A DNA stretch of 64,000 nt from Contendibacter sp031732755. Its GTDB lineage: Bacteria > Pseudomonadota > Gammaproteobacteria > Competibacterales > Competibacteraceae. Below the pieces are notes generated by a model. The model was not told where the DNA came from. It searched no databases and saw nothing but the letters and a program-made list of their open reading frames with translations. Position 1 is the first letter of the stretch, and the number at the start of each line of letters is the position of its first letter. Position numbers and translations under genes: made by a program. The DNA lies in the NCBI GenBank assembly GCA_031732755.1, contig JAVMKI010000051.1:1-64000 (forward strand), written 5' to 3'. Below, in pieces: positions 8,653 through 17,092 of the stretch.

Positions 8653-10740
8653 CTAGAACAGCGCCGCCACCGTGGCGGCCACCCGTTCGGCGGTGAAGCC
8701 GAAATGCTGGAAGATGATTTCCGGTGGACCCGACACGCCGAAATGATCGATGCCGATCACCACACCCTGGGGACCCGCGTATTTGTACCACGGCGCGGTC
8801 ACTGCGGCCTCGACCACCACCCGCCGGGTCACGGCCACTGGCAGCACTGATTCGCGGTAACCGGCGTCTTGGGCGTCGAACACGTCCACTGACGGCATGG
8901 ACACCACCCGCACCCGGCGACCCTGCGCGTTCAATTGCTGAGCAGCCGCGACCGCCAGTTGCACCTCGGAACCAGTGGCGATGATGATCGCTTCGGGAGC
9001 ATCGCCGCAGTCGAGCAGCACGTAGCCGCCTCGGGCGATGGCGCGCACCTGCTCGGGAGTCCGGTCCTGGTGCGGTAGCTTCTGGCGGGTGAAAATCAGG
9101 CAGGTCGGGCCGTTGAGCCGCTCCAGCGCCGCTTTCCAGGCCACCGCCGTTTCGGTGGTGTCGCAGGTTCGCCACACGGACAGGTCGGGAATGATGCGCA
9201 GACCGGCGACATGTTCAATCGGTTGATGGGTTGGGCCATCGCCGCCGACGCCAATCGAATCGTGGGTCAGAATGAACACGCAGCGCAGTTTCATCAGCGC
9301 GGACATGCGGATGGCGCTGCGGCAATAATCGGAGAACATCAGGAAGGTGCCGCCGAACGGCACATAGCCGCCGTGCAGGGCCAGGCCGTTCATGATGGCG
9401 TTCATCGCGAACTCGCGGGCGCCGTAATAAATCAGATTGCCGTCGGGATTCTCGAAATCGACCGGTCGGCAACCGACCCAAGGGATGCCGGTGGATTCGG
9501 TGAGATCCGCTGAACCGCCGACCAGGCTGGGGAAGTAGGGGCCGTAGGTCTCAAGCGCGCGTTGGGAGGCGGCCCGGGTGGCGAGATCCTCATGCCGTTC
9601 CTGCATGGCCTGGATGAAGTTCCAGGCCAACTCCTCCCAGTCAGGCGGAAAACCGCAAGCCAGCCGCCGCTCGAATTCCGCCGCCGGTCCCGGATATTCC
9701 GCTCGATAGCGGGCGAACAGCGTGTTCCATTCGGCTTCCCACGCCGCGCCCTTGGTCCGGGCGTCGAAGGCGCGATAGTATTCGGACGGGATGGCGAACG
9801 GCTCGTGCCGCCAGCCGAGGTTCTCGCGGGTCGCGGCAACCTCGGCGGCGCCGAGAGGCGCGCCATGGGATTTCTCGCTGCCGCCCTTGTTCGGCGAACC
9901 CCGGGCAATGGTGGTTTTGCAGCAGATCAGGGTCGGACTTTCGGAATAGGCCCGCGCCTGGGCGATAGCCTCATGGATCGCCGTCGGGTCGTGACCGTCC
10001 ACGTTGGGAATGACCTGCCAGCCGCAGGACTGGAAGCGCTGCACCATGTCCTCGTTGAACCAGCCCCGCACCTTGCCGTCGATGGAGATGCCGTTGTTGT
10101 CATACAGACAGATCAGCTTGCCCAACCCCCAGAGCCCGGCCAGGGAGCAGGCCTCGTAGGAAACGCCTTCCATCAGGCAGCCGTCGCCCAGAATGACGTA
10201 GGTGTAATGGTCGACGATGGGAAAGCGGGGACGATTGAAGCGGGTCGCCAGCGCCCGCTCGGCCAACGCCATGCCGACGCCGTTCGCCAGGCCCTGCCCC
10301 AGCGGGCCGGTGGTGGTTTCGACGCCCGGCGTGAGGCCATACTCGGGATGGCCCGGCGTCCGTGAACCCAATTGGCGAAAGTTGCGCAGATCCTCAATGG
10401 TCAGATCGTAGCCGCTCAGGTGCAGCAGGGAATACAGCAGCATCGAGCCGTGGCCATTGGACAGGATCAGGCGGTCGCGGTTGAACCACTTGGGATTGGC
10501 GGGATTGTGCCGTAAGAAATCGTTCCACAAGACCATGCCGAAATCCGCCATCCCCATCGGGGCGCCCGGATGGCCGGATTCCGCCCGTTGCACGGCGTCC
10601 ATGCTCAAGGCGCGGATGGCGTTAGCCAGTTCACGGCGCGTGGGGATCGGAGACTCCTGGCTGGTTGGGCCGGAGGTGACCGGTTCGTCGATCATGTTGT
10701 CCACCAAGCGACGGGCGGCCAATTCACTACGCGAGGGCAT
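8653..10740 (-). CDS. tkt: Transketolase
   Basis: A 695-residue thiamine-diphosphate enzyme that transfers two-carbon ketol units in the pentose phosphate and Calvin pathways. Motifs: AESGHPGAPMGMAD near residue 57 (cofactor/substrate site), GDGCLMEGVSYEA near 187 (TPP-Mg motif) and THDSIGVGGDGPTHQPIEH near 500 (substrate phosphate/His segment). AGGAGAG precedes the ATG. The N-terminal 30 residues (MPSRSELAARRLVDNMIDEP) are an extension beyond the usual start but carry the only good ribosome site. It heads tkt-gap-pgk and is expressed from the promoter at 10928-10956. Confidence 0.96.
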   Translation of the reverse strand: MPSRSELAARRLVDNMIDEPVTSGPTSQESPIPTRRELANAIRALSMDAVQRAESGHPGAPMGMADFGMVLWNDFLRHNPANPKWFNRDRLILSNGHGSMLLYSLLHLSGYDLTIEDLRNFRQLGSRTPGHPEYGLTPGVETTTGPLGQGLANGVGMALAERALATRFNRPRFPIVDHYTYVILGDGCLMEGVSYEACSLAGLWGLGKLICLYDNNGISIDGKVRGWFNEDMVQRFQSCGWQVIPNVDGHDPTAIHEAIAQARAYSESPTLICCKTTIARGSPNKGGSEKSHGAPLGAAEVAATRENLGWRHEPFAIPSEYYRAFDARTKGAAWEAEWNTLFARYRAEYPGPAAEFERRLACGFPPDWEELAWNFIQAMQERHEDLATRAASQRALETYGPYFPSLVGGSADLTESTGIPWVGCRPVDFENPDGNLIYYGAREFAMNAIMNGLALHGGYVPFGGTFLMFSDYCRSAIRMSALMKLRCVFILTHDSIGVGGDGPTHQPIEHVAGLRIIPDLSVWRTCDTTETAVAWKAALERLNGPTCLIFTRQKLPHQDRTPEQVRAIARGGYVLLDCGDAPEAIIIATGSEVQLAVAAAQQLNAQGRRVRVVSMPSVDVFDAQDAGYRESVLPVAVTRRVVVEAAVTAPWYKYAGPQGVVIGIDHFGVSGPPEIIFQHFGFTAERVAATVAALF

Positions 10741-10927
10741 AAGCTCTCTCCTAAAAACATCAGCGTAAAATTACCGGGGAAATGCCGGAAGCCACACGCG
10801 CTACCTGTGCGCCGCGACTTGGCTGCGCGCGTCGCTCTTGCTGGGACGTTCACCGGAGAGATCACAAGAGATATCCAGTCGCGCTAAAACCCCTTTGGGG
10901 ATCAGTGTCAGCCGAAAAATGGCGGCG

Positions 10928-10956
10928 ATTATAGGAAAAATCCCGGTATACGCCAA
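10928..10956 (-). promoter_or_regulatory. Sigma-70-type promoter for tkt
   Basis: The minus strand reads TTGGCG, a 17-base spacer, then a perfect TATAAT (10928-10933). Initiation near 10921 would give a leader of about 180 bases before the tkt ATG. The leader (10741-10921) holds no recognised riboswitch; a small CCCC-AAA-GGGG-TTTT hairpin near 10886-10901 is the only obvious structure. Confidence 0.6.
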
Positions 10957-11034
10957 ACGATTATTCTGTCGGAGATCAGCGGCTGACGTGGAACCTGGCG
11001 TGGGGCGCGTGTCCGTCCGCTTCGCCATCCCGCC

Positions 11035-11439
11035 ACAGACGACGTCATCCTCATCGACTTCGAGGGCGAACCGTCGCGGTCGCTGGCGGAGCGACGCGCC
11101 AAGCATTCGCCGTTGCGGGACGTGGTGGGTATGTTGCGCTCGTTCGACTACGCCGCGCACGCCGCCCTACGCCAGGCCACCGCCGATGGCACCGGCGACC
11201 GGGCGACGTTTTTGCCGCAGGTCAGCGATTGGGAGCAGCAAACCCGGATGGCGTTCCTGGAGGGCTACGTCGCGGCTGTCGGCGACAGTCCGAGTTATCC
11301 CGCCGACCCCGAGCAGGCCAAGGCGCTGCTGGAACTGTTCACGTTGGAAAAGGCGTGCTACGAACTCCGTTATGAACTGGATAATCGCCCCGATTGGGTC
11401 GAAATCCCGCTTGGAGGACTGCGTGAGCTGTTATCGTGA
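11035..11439 (+). pseudogene. C-terminal remnant of trehalose synthase/maltokinase (TreS-Pep2 type)
   Basis: The frame reads DVILIDFEGEPSRSLAERRA, then KHSPLRDVVGMLRSFDYA. This is the kinase active-site region of maltokinase and of the C-terminal part of fused maltose alpha-D-glucosyltransferase/maltokinase. It ends naturally with the ELRYELDNRPDWVEIPLGGLRELL tail. Upstream, homology stops abruptly at about 11035, an in-frame TGA lies at 10984-10986, and no start codon or ribosome site fits. About 130 of the several hundred kinase residues remain, so it cannot be functional. It is the only trace here of glycogen/trehalose (GlgE-pathway) metabolism. Confidence 0.8.
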
Positions 11440-11503
11440 CCAGCCCAACTTTTTCCATCTTCCCAAGGGGCGAAAAGCTGTAACATGCTGACATAAAATG
11501 GAT

Positions 11504-11980
11504 TTAAGCGTAGCCAACTTCCCCGGCCAACCCCACCAGCAAGGCTTGACCGACTGGAGAGCGCGCTTCCAACCGGGAGTTTCGCCCTTCATCGGCGTAG
11601 TCGAGCGTGATTTCCAAATCCGCCACTGGCAGCTCGCCCCGACCGCGCTCCGGCCACTCGATCAGCAGCACCGCCTCACCATCCAGTTGATCGCGCAAAC
11701 CCAGAAATTCCAGCTCCTCCGGATCAGCGAGTCGGTATAAGTCCCAGTGGAACAGTCGCCATTGGCCGATCTGATACGGCTCCACCAGCGTATAGGTCGG
11801 GCTTTTCACCGTGCCGCCATGGCCAAGGCCGCGAATCAGACCGCGCGCCAGCGTAGTTTTGCCGGCGCCCAGTTCACCATGTAAATAAATGACGCAGCCG
11901 GGCTTGAGAACCACCGCCAGCCGTGCCCCAAGGCGCTCGGTGGCGATGGTGGAATCCAGAAACCATTCCAACACGATCAA
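11504..11980 (-). CDS. tsaE: tRNA threonylcarbamoyladenosine biosynthesis ATPase TsaE
   Basis: A 158-residue P-loop ATPase that, with TsaB, TsaC and TsaD, makes the t6A37 modification of ANN-decoding tRNAs. Walker A is LHGELGAGKTTLARG near residue 33. The family segments SPTYTLVEPY near 60, FHWDLYRL near 76 and VLLIEWPERG near 104 follow. The start overlaps the nnr stop by 4 bases, the common nnr-tsaE arrangement in Gammaproteobacteria. Confidence 0.96.
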   Translation of the reverse strand: MIVLEWFLDSTIATERLGARLAVVLKPGCVIYLHGELGAGKTTLARGLIRGLGHGGTVKSPTYTLVEPYQIGQWRLFHWDLYRLADPEELEFLGLRDQLDGEAVLLIEWPERGRGELPVADLEITLDYADEGRNSRLEARSPVGQALLVGLAGEVGYA

Positions 11981-13461
11981 GGGTTCACCAATTGGCGCAG
12001 GAAAGGCAACAAATCGGTCGCTAGCAAGCCGCGTTCGCCGCCAGCCCGCGCCGCCAGATCACCGGCCCGACCGTGCAGATACGCACCCGCCTTGGCCGCC
12101 GCGAACAACGACAAACCCTGTGCGACCAAAGCAGCGATGACCCCGGTCAGTACATCGCCCATGCCGCCGCTGGCCATGCCCGGATTGCCGGCATGACACA
12201 GCGCCACCAGTCCATCCGCCTTGCTGGCAATCAGCGAACCAGCGCCCTTGAGCACTGCTACCCCGCCAAAGCGCAGCGCCAAATCCTCGACAGCGGCGAA
12301 GCGGTCAACCTCAACCTGGGCGGGGGTCATCTTCAGCAGCCGGGCGGCTTCGCCGGAATGGGGGGTCAGAATCCACGAATCCCGGTAGGCTGGTTCAACC
12401 GCCAGCAGGTTCAAGGCGTCGGCATCCAGCACTAGCGGTCGATCCACGGCAAGCGCGGCTTGCAGCATCGCCCGACCCCAGTCGCCACGCCCCAAACCAG
12501 GCCCCACCGCGACGACCGTCGCCCGGTTCAACAGCGACTCCAGTTCACCAACGGTTTCAATGCCATGGAACATCAGTTCCGGGCGAACCGCCGCCTGCAA
12601 CCCGGCATGAGCGGCGCGGGTGGCGACGCTGACCAGTCCCGCGCCGCAGCGAGCGGCGGCCTCACCCGCCATCCGCGCCGCGCCCGCCATGCCCAGTTCA
12701 CCGCCGATCACCAGTACATGGCCAAAAAGACCCTTGTGGGCGCTGCGCGCGCGGCGGGGCAGCAAGGTTGGCCAGTCATCGCCGGCGTAGCGCCAGCAAC
12801 TGGGATGCAGAGCCGGATAAATATCGGGCGGTACGTCCAGGCCGGCGAAATGGACCGTGCCGCTACAGGCTGGCCCTTGGCCAGTGAACAAGCCCTGTTT
12901 GAGGCCGATGAAGGTGATCGTGGCCGCCGCGCGCACCGCTACGCCCAGAATCGCGCCAGTGTCCGCGTGCAGCCCGGAGGGAATATCCAAGGCGAAGCGG
13001 TCGGCGGGATGCGCGTTGATGGTGTCAATCGCTTCACGCCAGGCACCGCTCACGTCCCGCTCCAGCCCGGTCCCCAGAATGGCGTCCACCAGCAGTTCGG
13101 CGCCGGAGATCTCGGCGGCGGCAAAGGGCGCTATCGGCACCGCAGCGGTTTGAGCATCTCGCCAGGCGGTTCGAGCGTCGCCGCGCAGGTTATTGGGATC
13201 GGCGAGCGTCAATACCCGTGCTTCCAATCCCGCCAGCCGCGCCAGCCGCGCCACGACATAACCGTCGCCGCCGTTATTGCCGCCGCCGCAAATCACCACC
13301 ATTCGGCGTGCGTCGGGCCAACGCTGGCGTAGCAACTCGAACGCCACCTCACCGGCCCGGCTCATCAGGGTGTAGCCGGGAATGCCACGCTCCTCGATGG
13401 CGATGCGGTCCAGTTCTCGCACCTGAGCGGCGCGATACAATTCAACAGGCAGTTCGCGCAT
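11977..13461 (-). CDS. nnr: Bifunctional NAD(P)H-hydrate epimerase / ADP-dependent dehydratase
   Basis: A 494-residue repair enzyme. The N-terminal YjeF_N epimerase (GGGNNGGDGYVVARL near residue 58) interconverts R- and S-NAD(P)HX. The C-terminal ribokinase-like dehydratase (VGPGLGRGDW near 318, PHSGEAARLL near 363 and NPGMASGGMGDVLTG near 428) restores NAD(P)H with ADP. Length fits the fused bacterial form. AGGAGG sits five bases before the ATG. Confidence 0.96.
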   Translation of the reverse strand: MRELPVELYRAAQVRELDRIAIEERGIPGYTLMSRAGEVAFELLRQRWPDARRMVVICGGGNNGGDGYVVARLARLAGLEARVLTLADPNNLRGDARTAWRDAQTAAVPIAPFAAAEISGAELLVDAILGTGLERDVSGAWREAIDTINAHPADRFALDIPSGLHADTGAILGVAVRAAATITFIGLKQGLFTGQGPACSGTVHFAGLDVPPDIYPALHPSCWRYAGDDWPTLLPRRARSAHKGLFGHVLVIGGELGMAGAARMAGEAAARCGAGLVSVATRAAHAGLQAAVRPELMFHGIETVGELESLLNRATVVAVGPGLGRGDWGRAMLQAALAVDRPLVLDADALNLLAVEPAYRDSWILTPHSGEAARLLKMTPAQVEVDRFAAVEDLALRFGGVAVLKGAGSLIASKADGLVALCHAGNPGMASGGMGDVLTGVIAALVAQGLSLFAAAKAGAYLHGRAGDLAARAGGERGLLATDLLPFLRQLVNP

Positions 13462-13660
13462 GGAAACCTCCTGGGCCAGGATGATTCAGGGAACGATACG
13501 CCCGTCCTTTTACCAATTCCAGCCATTGCCCCGATTCCCCAAGGCCATCGCGCTAACGGGCCATCGCGGGTCGAGTTGTTCCGTCGCCCGTGGCTGGACA
13601 TTGAAGGGGCACGACTCTAGGCTTGAAGCTTATACCCCTATATCTTGGCCTATCTCCATC

Positions 13661-15901
13661 ATGGTCAACCCTACCGAACCATTCACTACCTCCGATAACG
13701 CCGAGCGCTTGCCGCTCAAAATCTTTACCGAGAAAGCGTACCTGGATTATTCCATGTACGTTATCCTCGATCGGGCGTTACCTCACATTGGCGACGGTCT
13801 GAAGCCAGTTCAGCGCCGCATCGTCTACGCCATGTCCGAACTCGGGTTGTCGGCCATGGCCAAGCACAAGAAATCCGCCCGCACGGTCGGCGACGTGCTT
13901 GGTAAATATCACCCGCACGGCGATCTGGCCTGCTACGAAGCGATGGTACTGATGGCCCAGCCGTTCTCCTACCGTTATCCGCTGGTGGACGGACAGGGCA
14001 ACTGGGGTTCGGTGGACGACCCCAAATCCTTCGCCGCCATGCGCTACACCGAGGCGCGGCTGTCACCCTTCGCCCAAGTGTTGTTGGCCGAACTCGGGCA
14101 AGGCACGGTGGATTGGACCCCCAATTTCGACGGTACGCTGGACGAACCGGTGTTATTGCCGGCCCGATTGCCGAACGTGCTGTTGAACGGCGCAACCGGC
14201 ATCGCCGTGGGCATGGCCACCGACATCCCGCCGCATAATCTCGGCGAAATCGCTGCCGCCTGCATTCACCTGTTGGACCAGCCCGACCGCGGCGTGGATG
14301 CGCTGTGCGAATGCGTGCCCGCGCCGGATTTTCCCGGCGGCGCCGAGATCATCACCCCTCGCGAGGAGTTGCGAAAGCTGTACCAGACCGGCAACGGTAC
14401 GGTGCGGTTGCGCGCCCGCTGCGAGCGAGACCATGGCGACATCGTGATTACCGCCCTGCCGCATCAGGTGTCTGGAGCGCGGATCATGGAACAGATCGCC
14501 GCGCAGATGCGGGACAAGAAACTACCGATGGTGGAAGACTTGCGCGACGAGTCCGACCATGAGAACCCAACCCGGCTGGTGCTGACTTTGCGCTCCAGCC
14601 GGGTGGATATGGACTTGTTGATGGACCACCTGTTCGCCACCACGGATCTGGAAAAAAGTTACCGGGTCAACTTGAACATGATCGGCCTGGATGGTCGGCC
14701 CCAGGTCAAGAACCTCCAGCAGATTCTGGTGGAATGGCTGCGCTACCGAGTCATGACGGTGCGCCGACGACTGGAATACCGGCTCCATCAGGTCGAACAA
14801 CGCCTACACATTCTCGACGGTCTGCTGGTCGCCTATCTGAATCTGGACGAGGTGATTCGCATTCTGCGCACCGAGGAACATCCCAAGCCGGTGTTGATCG
14901 CCCGCTTCCAGCTCTCCGACCTGCAAGCCGAGGCGATTCTAGAAACCAAGTTGCGTCATCTGGCCCGGCTGGAGGAGATGAAACTGCGCGGTGAACAAGA
15001 TCAATTGCGCCAGGAACAGGACCAGTTGCTACGGTTGCTCAGTTCCGAAAAGCGATTGAATATGCTGATCCGCAAGGAGATTCAGGACGACGCCAAACGC
15101 TACGCCGATCCCCGGCGCTGCCCGCTGGTGGAGCGGCGACCCGCTCAGGCGCTGGACGAAACCAGCCTGGCTCCGAGTGAGCCGATGGTGGTGGTGCTAT
15201 CGCAAAAAGGCTGGGTGCGCGCAGCCAAGGGGCGCGAAATCGCCGCCGAGGCGTTGAGTTACAAAGCTGGCGACGGTTTTCTGGCTCAGGCGCAGGGCCG
15301 CAGCAATCAATCCGCCGTATTCCTGGATACCACCGGACGAACTTACACCCTACCGGTGGCGGGACTGGCCTCGGCGCGCGGTTACGGCGAGCCACTGACG
15401 GGCAAGCTCAGTCCGCCCGATGGGGCCAGCTTCGTGAGCGTGTTGCTGGGCAATGCCGAGGACCTTTACCTGTTGGCGACCGACGCCGGCTACGGTTTCC
15501 TCTGCGCGTTCGACGACCTGGTAAGTCGCAACAAGGCCGGCAAGTTAGTGCTGACCGTGCCGAACGGCGCGCGCATCTTGCCACCTTTGTTGGTCACGGG
15601 GTTGGAAACCGACCAACTCGCCGTGGTTGGCAGCGGTGGGCGGCTGTTGCTATTCCCAGTCAGGGATCTGCCGCGCTTGCCCAAGGGCAAAGGCAACAAA
15701 ATCATTGACTTGCCCGGCGAAGAACGGTTGACGGCCCTGATCCTCGCGCCGCCTGGACGAGGCACCGTACTCACCGCTGGCAAACGGGATTTAAAACTCA
15801 AGCCTGCGGATATGGAAAACTATGCTGGAGAGCGGGGCCGGCGGGGCAAACCACTGCCACGCGGTTTTCAGCGGGTGGAGCGGATCGCGGTGGCGGAGTA
15901 G
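13661..15901 (+). CDS. parC: DNA topoisomerase IV subunit A
   Basis: A 746-residue type IIA topoisomerase subunit that decatenates daughter chromosomes with ParE (parE is not in the window). The breakage-reunion domain includes GDGLKPVQRRI near residue 44 and the catalytic Tyr129 in AAMRYTEARLS. A coiled-coil tower and a beta-pinwheel C-terminal domain follow. The quinolone-determining segment reads HPHGDLACYEAM: Leu89 (CTG, 13925-13927) replaces the usual Ser (E. coli Ser80), while the nearby Glu is kept. The ATG at 13661 gives the family length; the frame is open upstream without homology. Confidence 0.96.
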   Translation: MVNPTEPFTTSDNAERLPLKIFTEKAYLDYSMYVILDRALPHIGDGLKPVQRRIVYAMSELGLSAMAKHKKSARTVGDVLGKYHPHGDLACYEAMVLMAQPFSYRYPLVDGQGNWGSVDDPKSFAAMRYTEARLSPFAQVLLAELGQGTVDWTPNFDGTLDEPVLLPARLPNVLLNGATGIAVGMATDIPPHNLGEIAAACIHLLDQPDRGVDALCECVPAPDFPGGAEIITPREELRKLYQTGNGTVRLRARCERDHGDIVITALPHQVSGARIMEQIAAQMRDKKLPMVEDLRDESDHENPTRLVLTLRSSRVDMDLLMDHLFATTDLEKSYRVNLNMIGLDGRPQVKNLQQILVEWLRYRVMTVRRRLEYRLHQVEQRLHILDGLLVAYLNLDEVIRILRTEEHPKPVLIARFQLSDLQAEAILETKLRHLARLEEMKLRGEQDQLRQEQDQLLRLLSSEKRLNMLIRKEIQDDAKRYADPRRCPLVERRPAQALDETSLAPSEPMVVVLSQKGWVRAAKGREIAAEALSYKAGDGFLAQAQGRSNQSAVFLDTTGRTYTLPVAGLASARGYGEPLTGKLSPPDGASFVSVLLGNAEDLYLLATDAGYGFLCAFDDLVSRNKAGKLVLTVPNGARILPPLLVTGLETDQLAVVGSGGRLLLFPVRDLPRLPKGKGNKIIDLPGEERLTALILAPPGRGTVLTAGKRDLKLKPADMENYAGERGRRGKPLPRGFQRVERIAVAE

Positions 15902-16033
15902 AACCCTCTTCACGCGCGCTCCGCGCGTGCCGTGGACCGATTCAACCCGCAGGCCGTTGCTATACAACGTCCGGTGGGTCGCGCCGATCCCAATCAGGGG
16001 CTAAAAACCCAACCCGAATTGCAGGAACGGCGG

Positions 16034-16642
16034 TCAGCCTTTATATGAGCGCCGAGCCCACCACCACAATCGGTAGCCCAGCAACAGCGCCAGTATCCCG
16101 GCGTAAACCAACGGTTCGTTGAGGTGAGTCTTGACCAGCCACAGATAATGCAGCACGCCGAGCACGCCGATCAGGTAGATCAGCCAATGCAACCGCTGCC
16201 AATTCCGTCCCAGCCGCCTGATCATCCCGCGCGTGGACGTTACCGCTAGTGGGATCAGTAAAAGCCAGGCGGCGAATCCCACCGTGAGGTAGGGCCGTTT
16301 GACCACATCCTCGACGATGGCCCGCCAGTCGAAGAACTGGTCAAAGACCAAATACACGCTGGCGTGCAGGCAGACGTAAAAAAACGCGAACAGCCCCAAC
16401 ATTCGCCGGAATTGTTGCGGCCGGTTCCAGCCGGTCAACCGCCGCAGTGGCGTCACCGCCAACGTCAACAGCAGAAAGCGCAGGCTCCAATCGCCGGTGT
16501 GGTGGCTGAGGGCCTCGACCGGATTGGTGCCCAACCGGTCTTGCCAGCCTAGCCAAACCATCCAGGCTAGCGGCAGCAGACTGGCGGTGAACACCAGCGG
16601 TTTGCTCATTAACAGGATCAGATGCTGGGATTGCGGCGTCAT
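16034..16642 (-). CDS. msrQ: MsrQ/YedZ-type heme-binding membrane subunit
   Basis: About 202 residues and six membrane helices, matching MsrQ (YedZ), the b-type heme protein that feeds electrons to the periplasmic methionine-sulfoxide reductase MsrP. Conserved His residues lie in SHHTGDWSLR, FFYVCLHASVYLVFD and LHWLIYLIGVLGVLHYLW (probable heme ligands). The start is uncertain: ATGs at 16681, 16642 and 16609 are in frame, and 16642 gives the usual length. The frame stays open through both upstream leader units. msrP is not adjacent. Confidence 0.88.
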   Translation of the reverse strand: MTPQSQHLILLMSKPLVFTASLLPLAWMVWLGWQDRLGTNPVEALSHHTGDWSLRFLLLTLAVTPLRRLTGWNRPQQFRRMLGLFAFFYVCLHASVYLVFDQFFDWRAIVEDVVKRPYLTVGFAAWLLLIPLAVTSTRGMIRRLGRNWQRLHWLIYLIGVLGVLHYLWLVKTHLNEPLVYAGILALLLGYRLWWWARRSYKG

Positions 16643-16745
16643 CGACGTGGACCAAGGCGTGAGGGAGAGGAAAGATTCCATGCGTCCACCCATGAGAACA
16701 TCAACACCCGAAAAGTTTCCGGTGCTGGCGCGGTCATGCGGCCAC

Positions 16746-16772
16746 AAAAAAGCCGGGGTTCGAGACCCCGGC
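16746..16772 (-). terminator. Intrinsic terminator of leader unit 2
   Basis: On the minus strand GCCGGGGT-CTCGA-ACCCCGGC (8 bp, 5-base loop) is followed by TTTTTT. It lies 104 bases before the preferred msrQ start and directly follows a short stretch encoding Leu-Trp-Trp-Leu-Leu-Ala. In that frame (FLWWLLAGVSNPGFFVAA, stop) the hairpin overlaps the end of the coding stretch, as in amino-acid attenuators. Confidence 0.75.
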
Positions 16773-16773
16773 C

Positions 16774-16860
16774 AATAACCACCAAAGGAAGGTGTGGAGA
16801 AGAACAACATCCAAACGATGTCTGGCAGATAAGGTAAATGTTTTTGTTGCAGTGCGTCAA
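16774..16860 (-). promoter_or_regulatory. Leader unit 2 (repeat of unit 1) with Trp-Trp codons
   Basis: It begins with TTGACG (16855-16860) and shares GCACTGCAACA and CCTTTGGTGGTT with unit 1. The WW frame reads back to a TTG codon (LDVVLLHTFLWWLLAGVSNP), and a TGA 15 codons before that TTG blocks longer extension. No ATG or strong ribosome site begins this frame, so translation is uncertain. Confidence 0.45.
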
Positions 16861-16877
16861 GTTTTTTCGCAACGCAA

Positions 16878-16909
16878 CAAAAAAGCCGAGGCAGATTGGA
16901 TACCTCGGC
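16878..16909 (-). terminator. Intrinsic terminator of leader unit 1
   Basis: On the minus strand GCCGAGG, an 11-base loop and CCTCGGC are followed by TTTTTT. It directly follows codons for Leu-Leu-Trp-Trp-Phe-Leu-Ala-Glu-Val-Ser-Asn, parallel to unit 2. Confidence 0.75.
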
Positions 16910-16939
16910 AAGGAACCACCAAAGGAGGATCATCTCCAT
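16910..16939 (-). promoter_or_regulatory. Leader unit 1: candidate short Trp-Trp leader peptide start
   Basis: Two ATGs (16939 and 16933) open MEMILLWWFLAEVSN on the minus strand, with the Trp-Trp codons immediately before the unit 1 terminator. The frame does not stop after the hairpin but continues open to msrQ, so if it is a leader peptide its end is not defined, unlike unit 2. The parallel with unit 2 suggests duplication of one attenuator. Confidence 0.45.
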
Positions 16940-16997
16940 CCGGACCGCCGCTTCTGCCAAGCGGGCCGAATAACATTCACAAGTAATGTTGCAGTGC

Positions 16998-17026
16998 AGC
17001 ATAAGATATATATTGCACGACGTCAA
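16998..17026 (-). promoter_or_regulatory. Sigma-70-type promoter upstream of the tandem leader units
   Basis: The minus strand reads TTGACG (17021-17026), a 17-base spacer and TATGCT (16998-17003). Transcription would start near 16990, pass AACATT/AATGTT inverted sequence, then leader units 1 and 2, and reach msrQ only by passing two terminators. Confidence 0.55.
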
Positions 17027-17092
17027 GCAACTTCGAAAATTATTTCGACAATAAAATCACCATATTGGTTTAACACGCTTTTCAAGCCGCGC

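Noticed and set aside
10886..10901. CCCC-AAA-GGGG-TTTT hairpin in the tkt leader as a terminator
   Set aside because: Only four stem pairs; too weak to call without RNA data.
16752..16772. T-arm-like sequence GGTTCGAGACC suggesting a tRNA
   Set aside because: No acceptor, D or anticodon arm fits around it; it is the stem-loop of an intrinsic terminator.
16643..17026. N-terminal extension of msrQ to 330 codons
   Set aside because: The extension covers the promoter-proximal leader units and two terminators and lacks MsrQ homology; it is open by chance.
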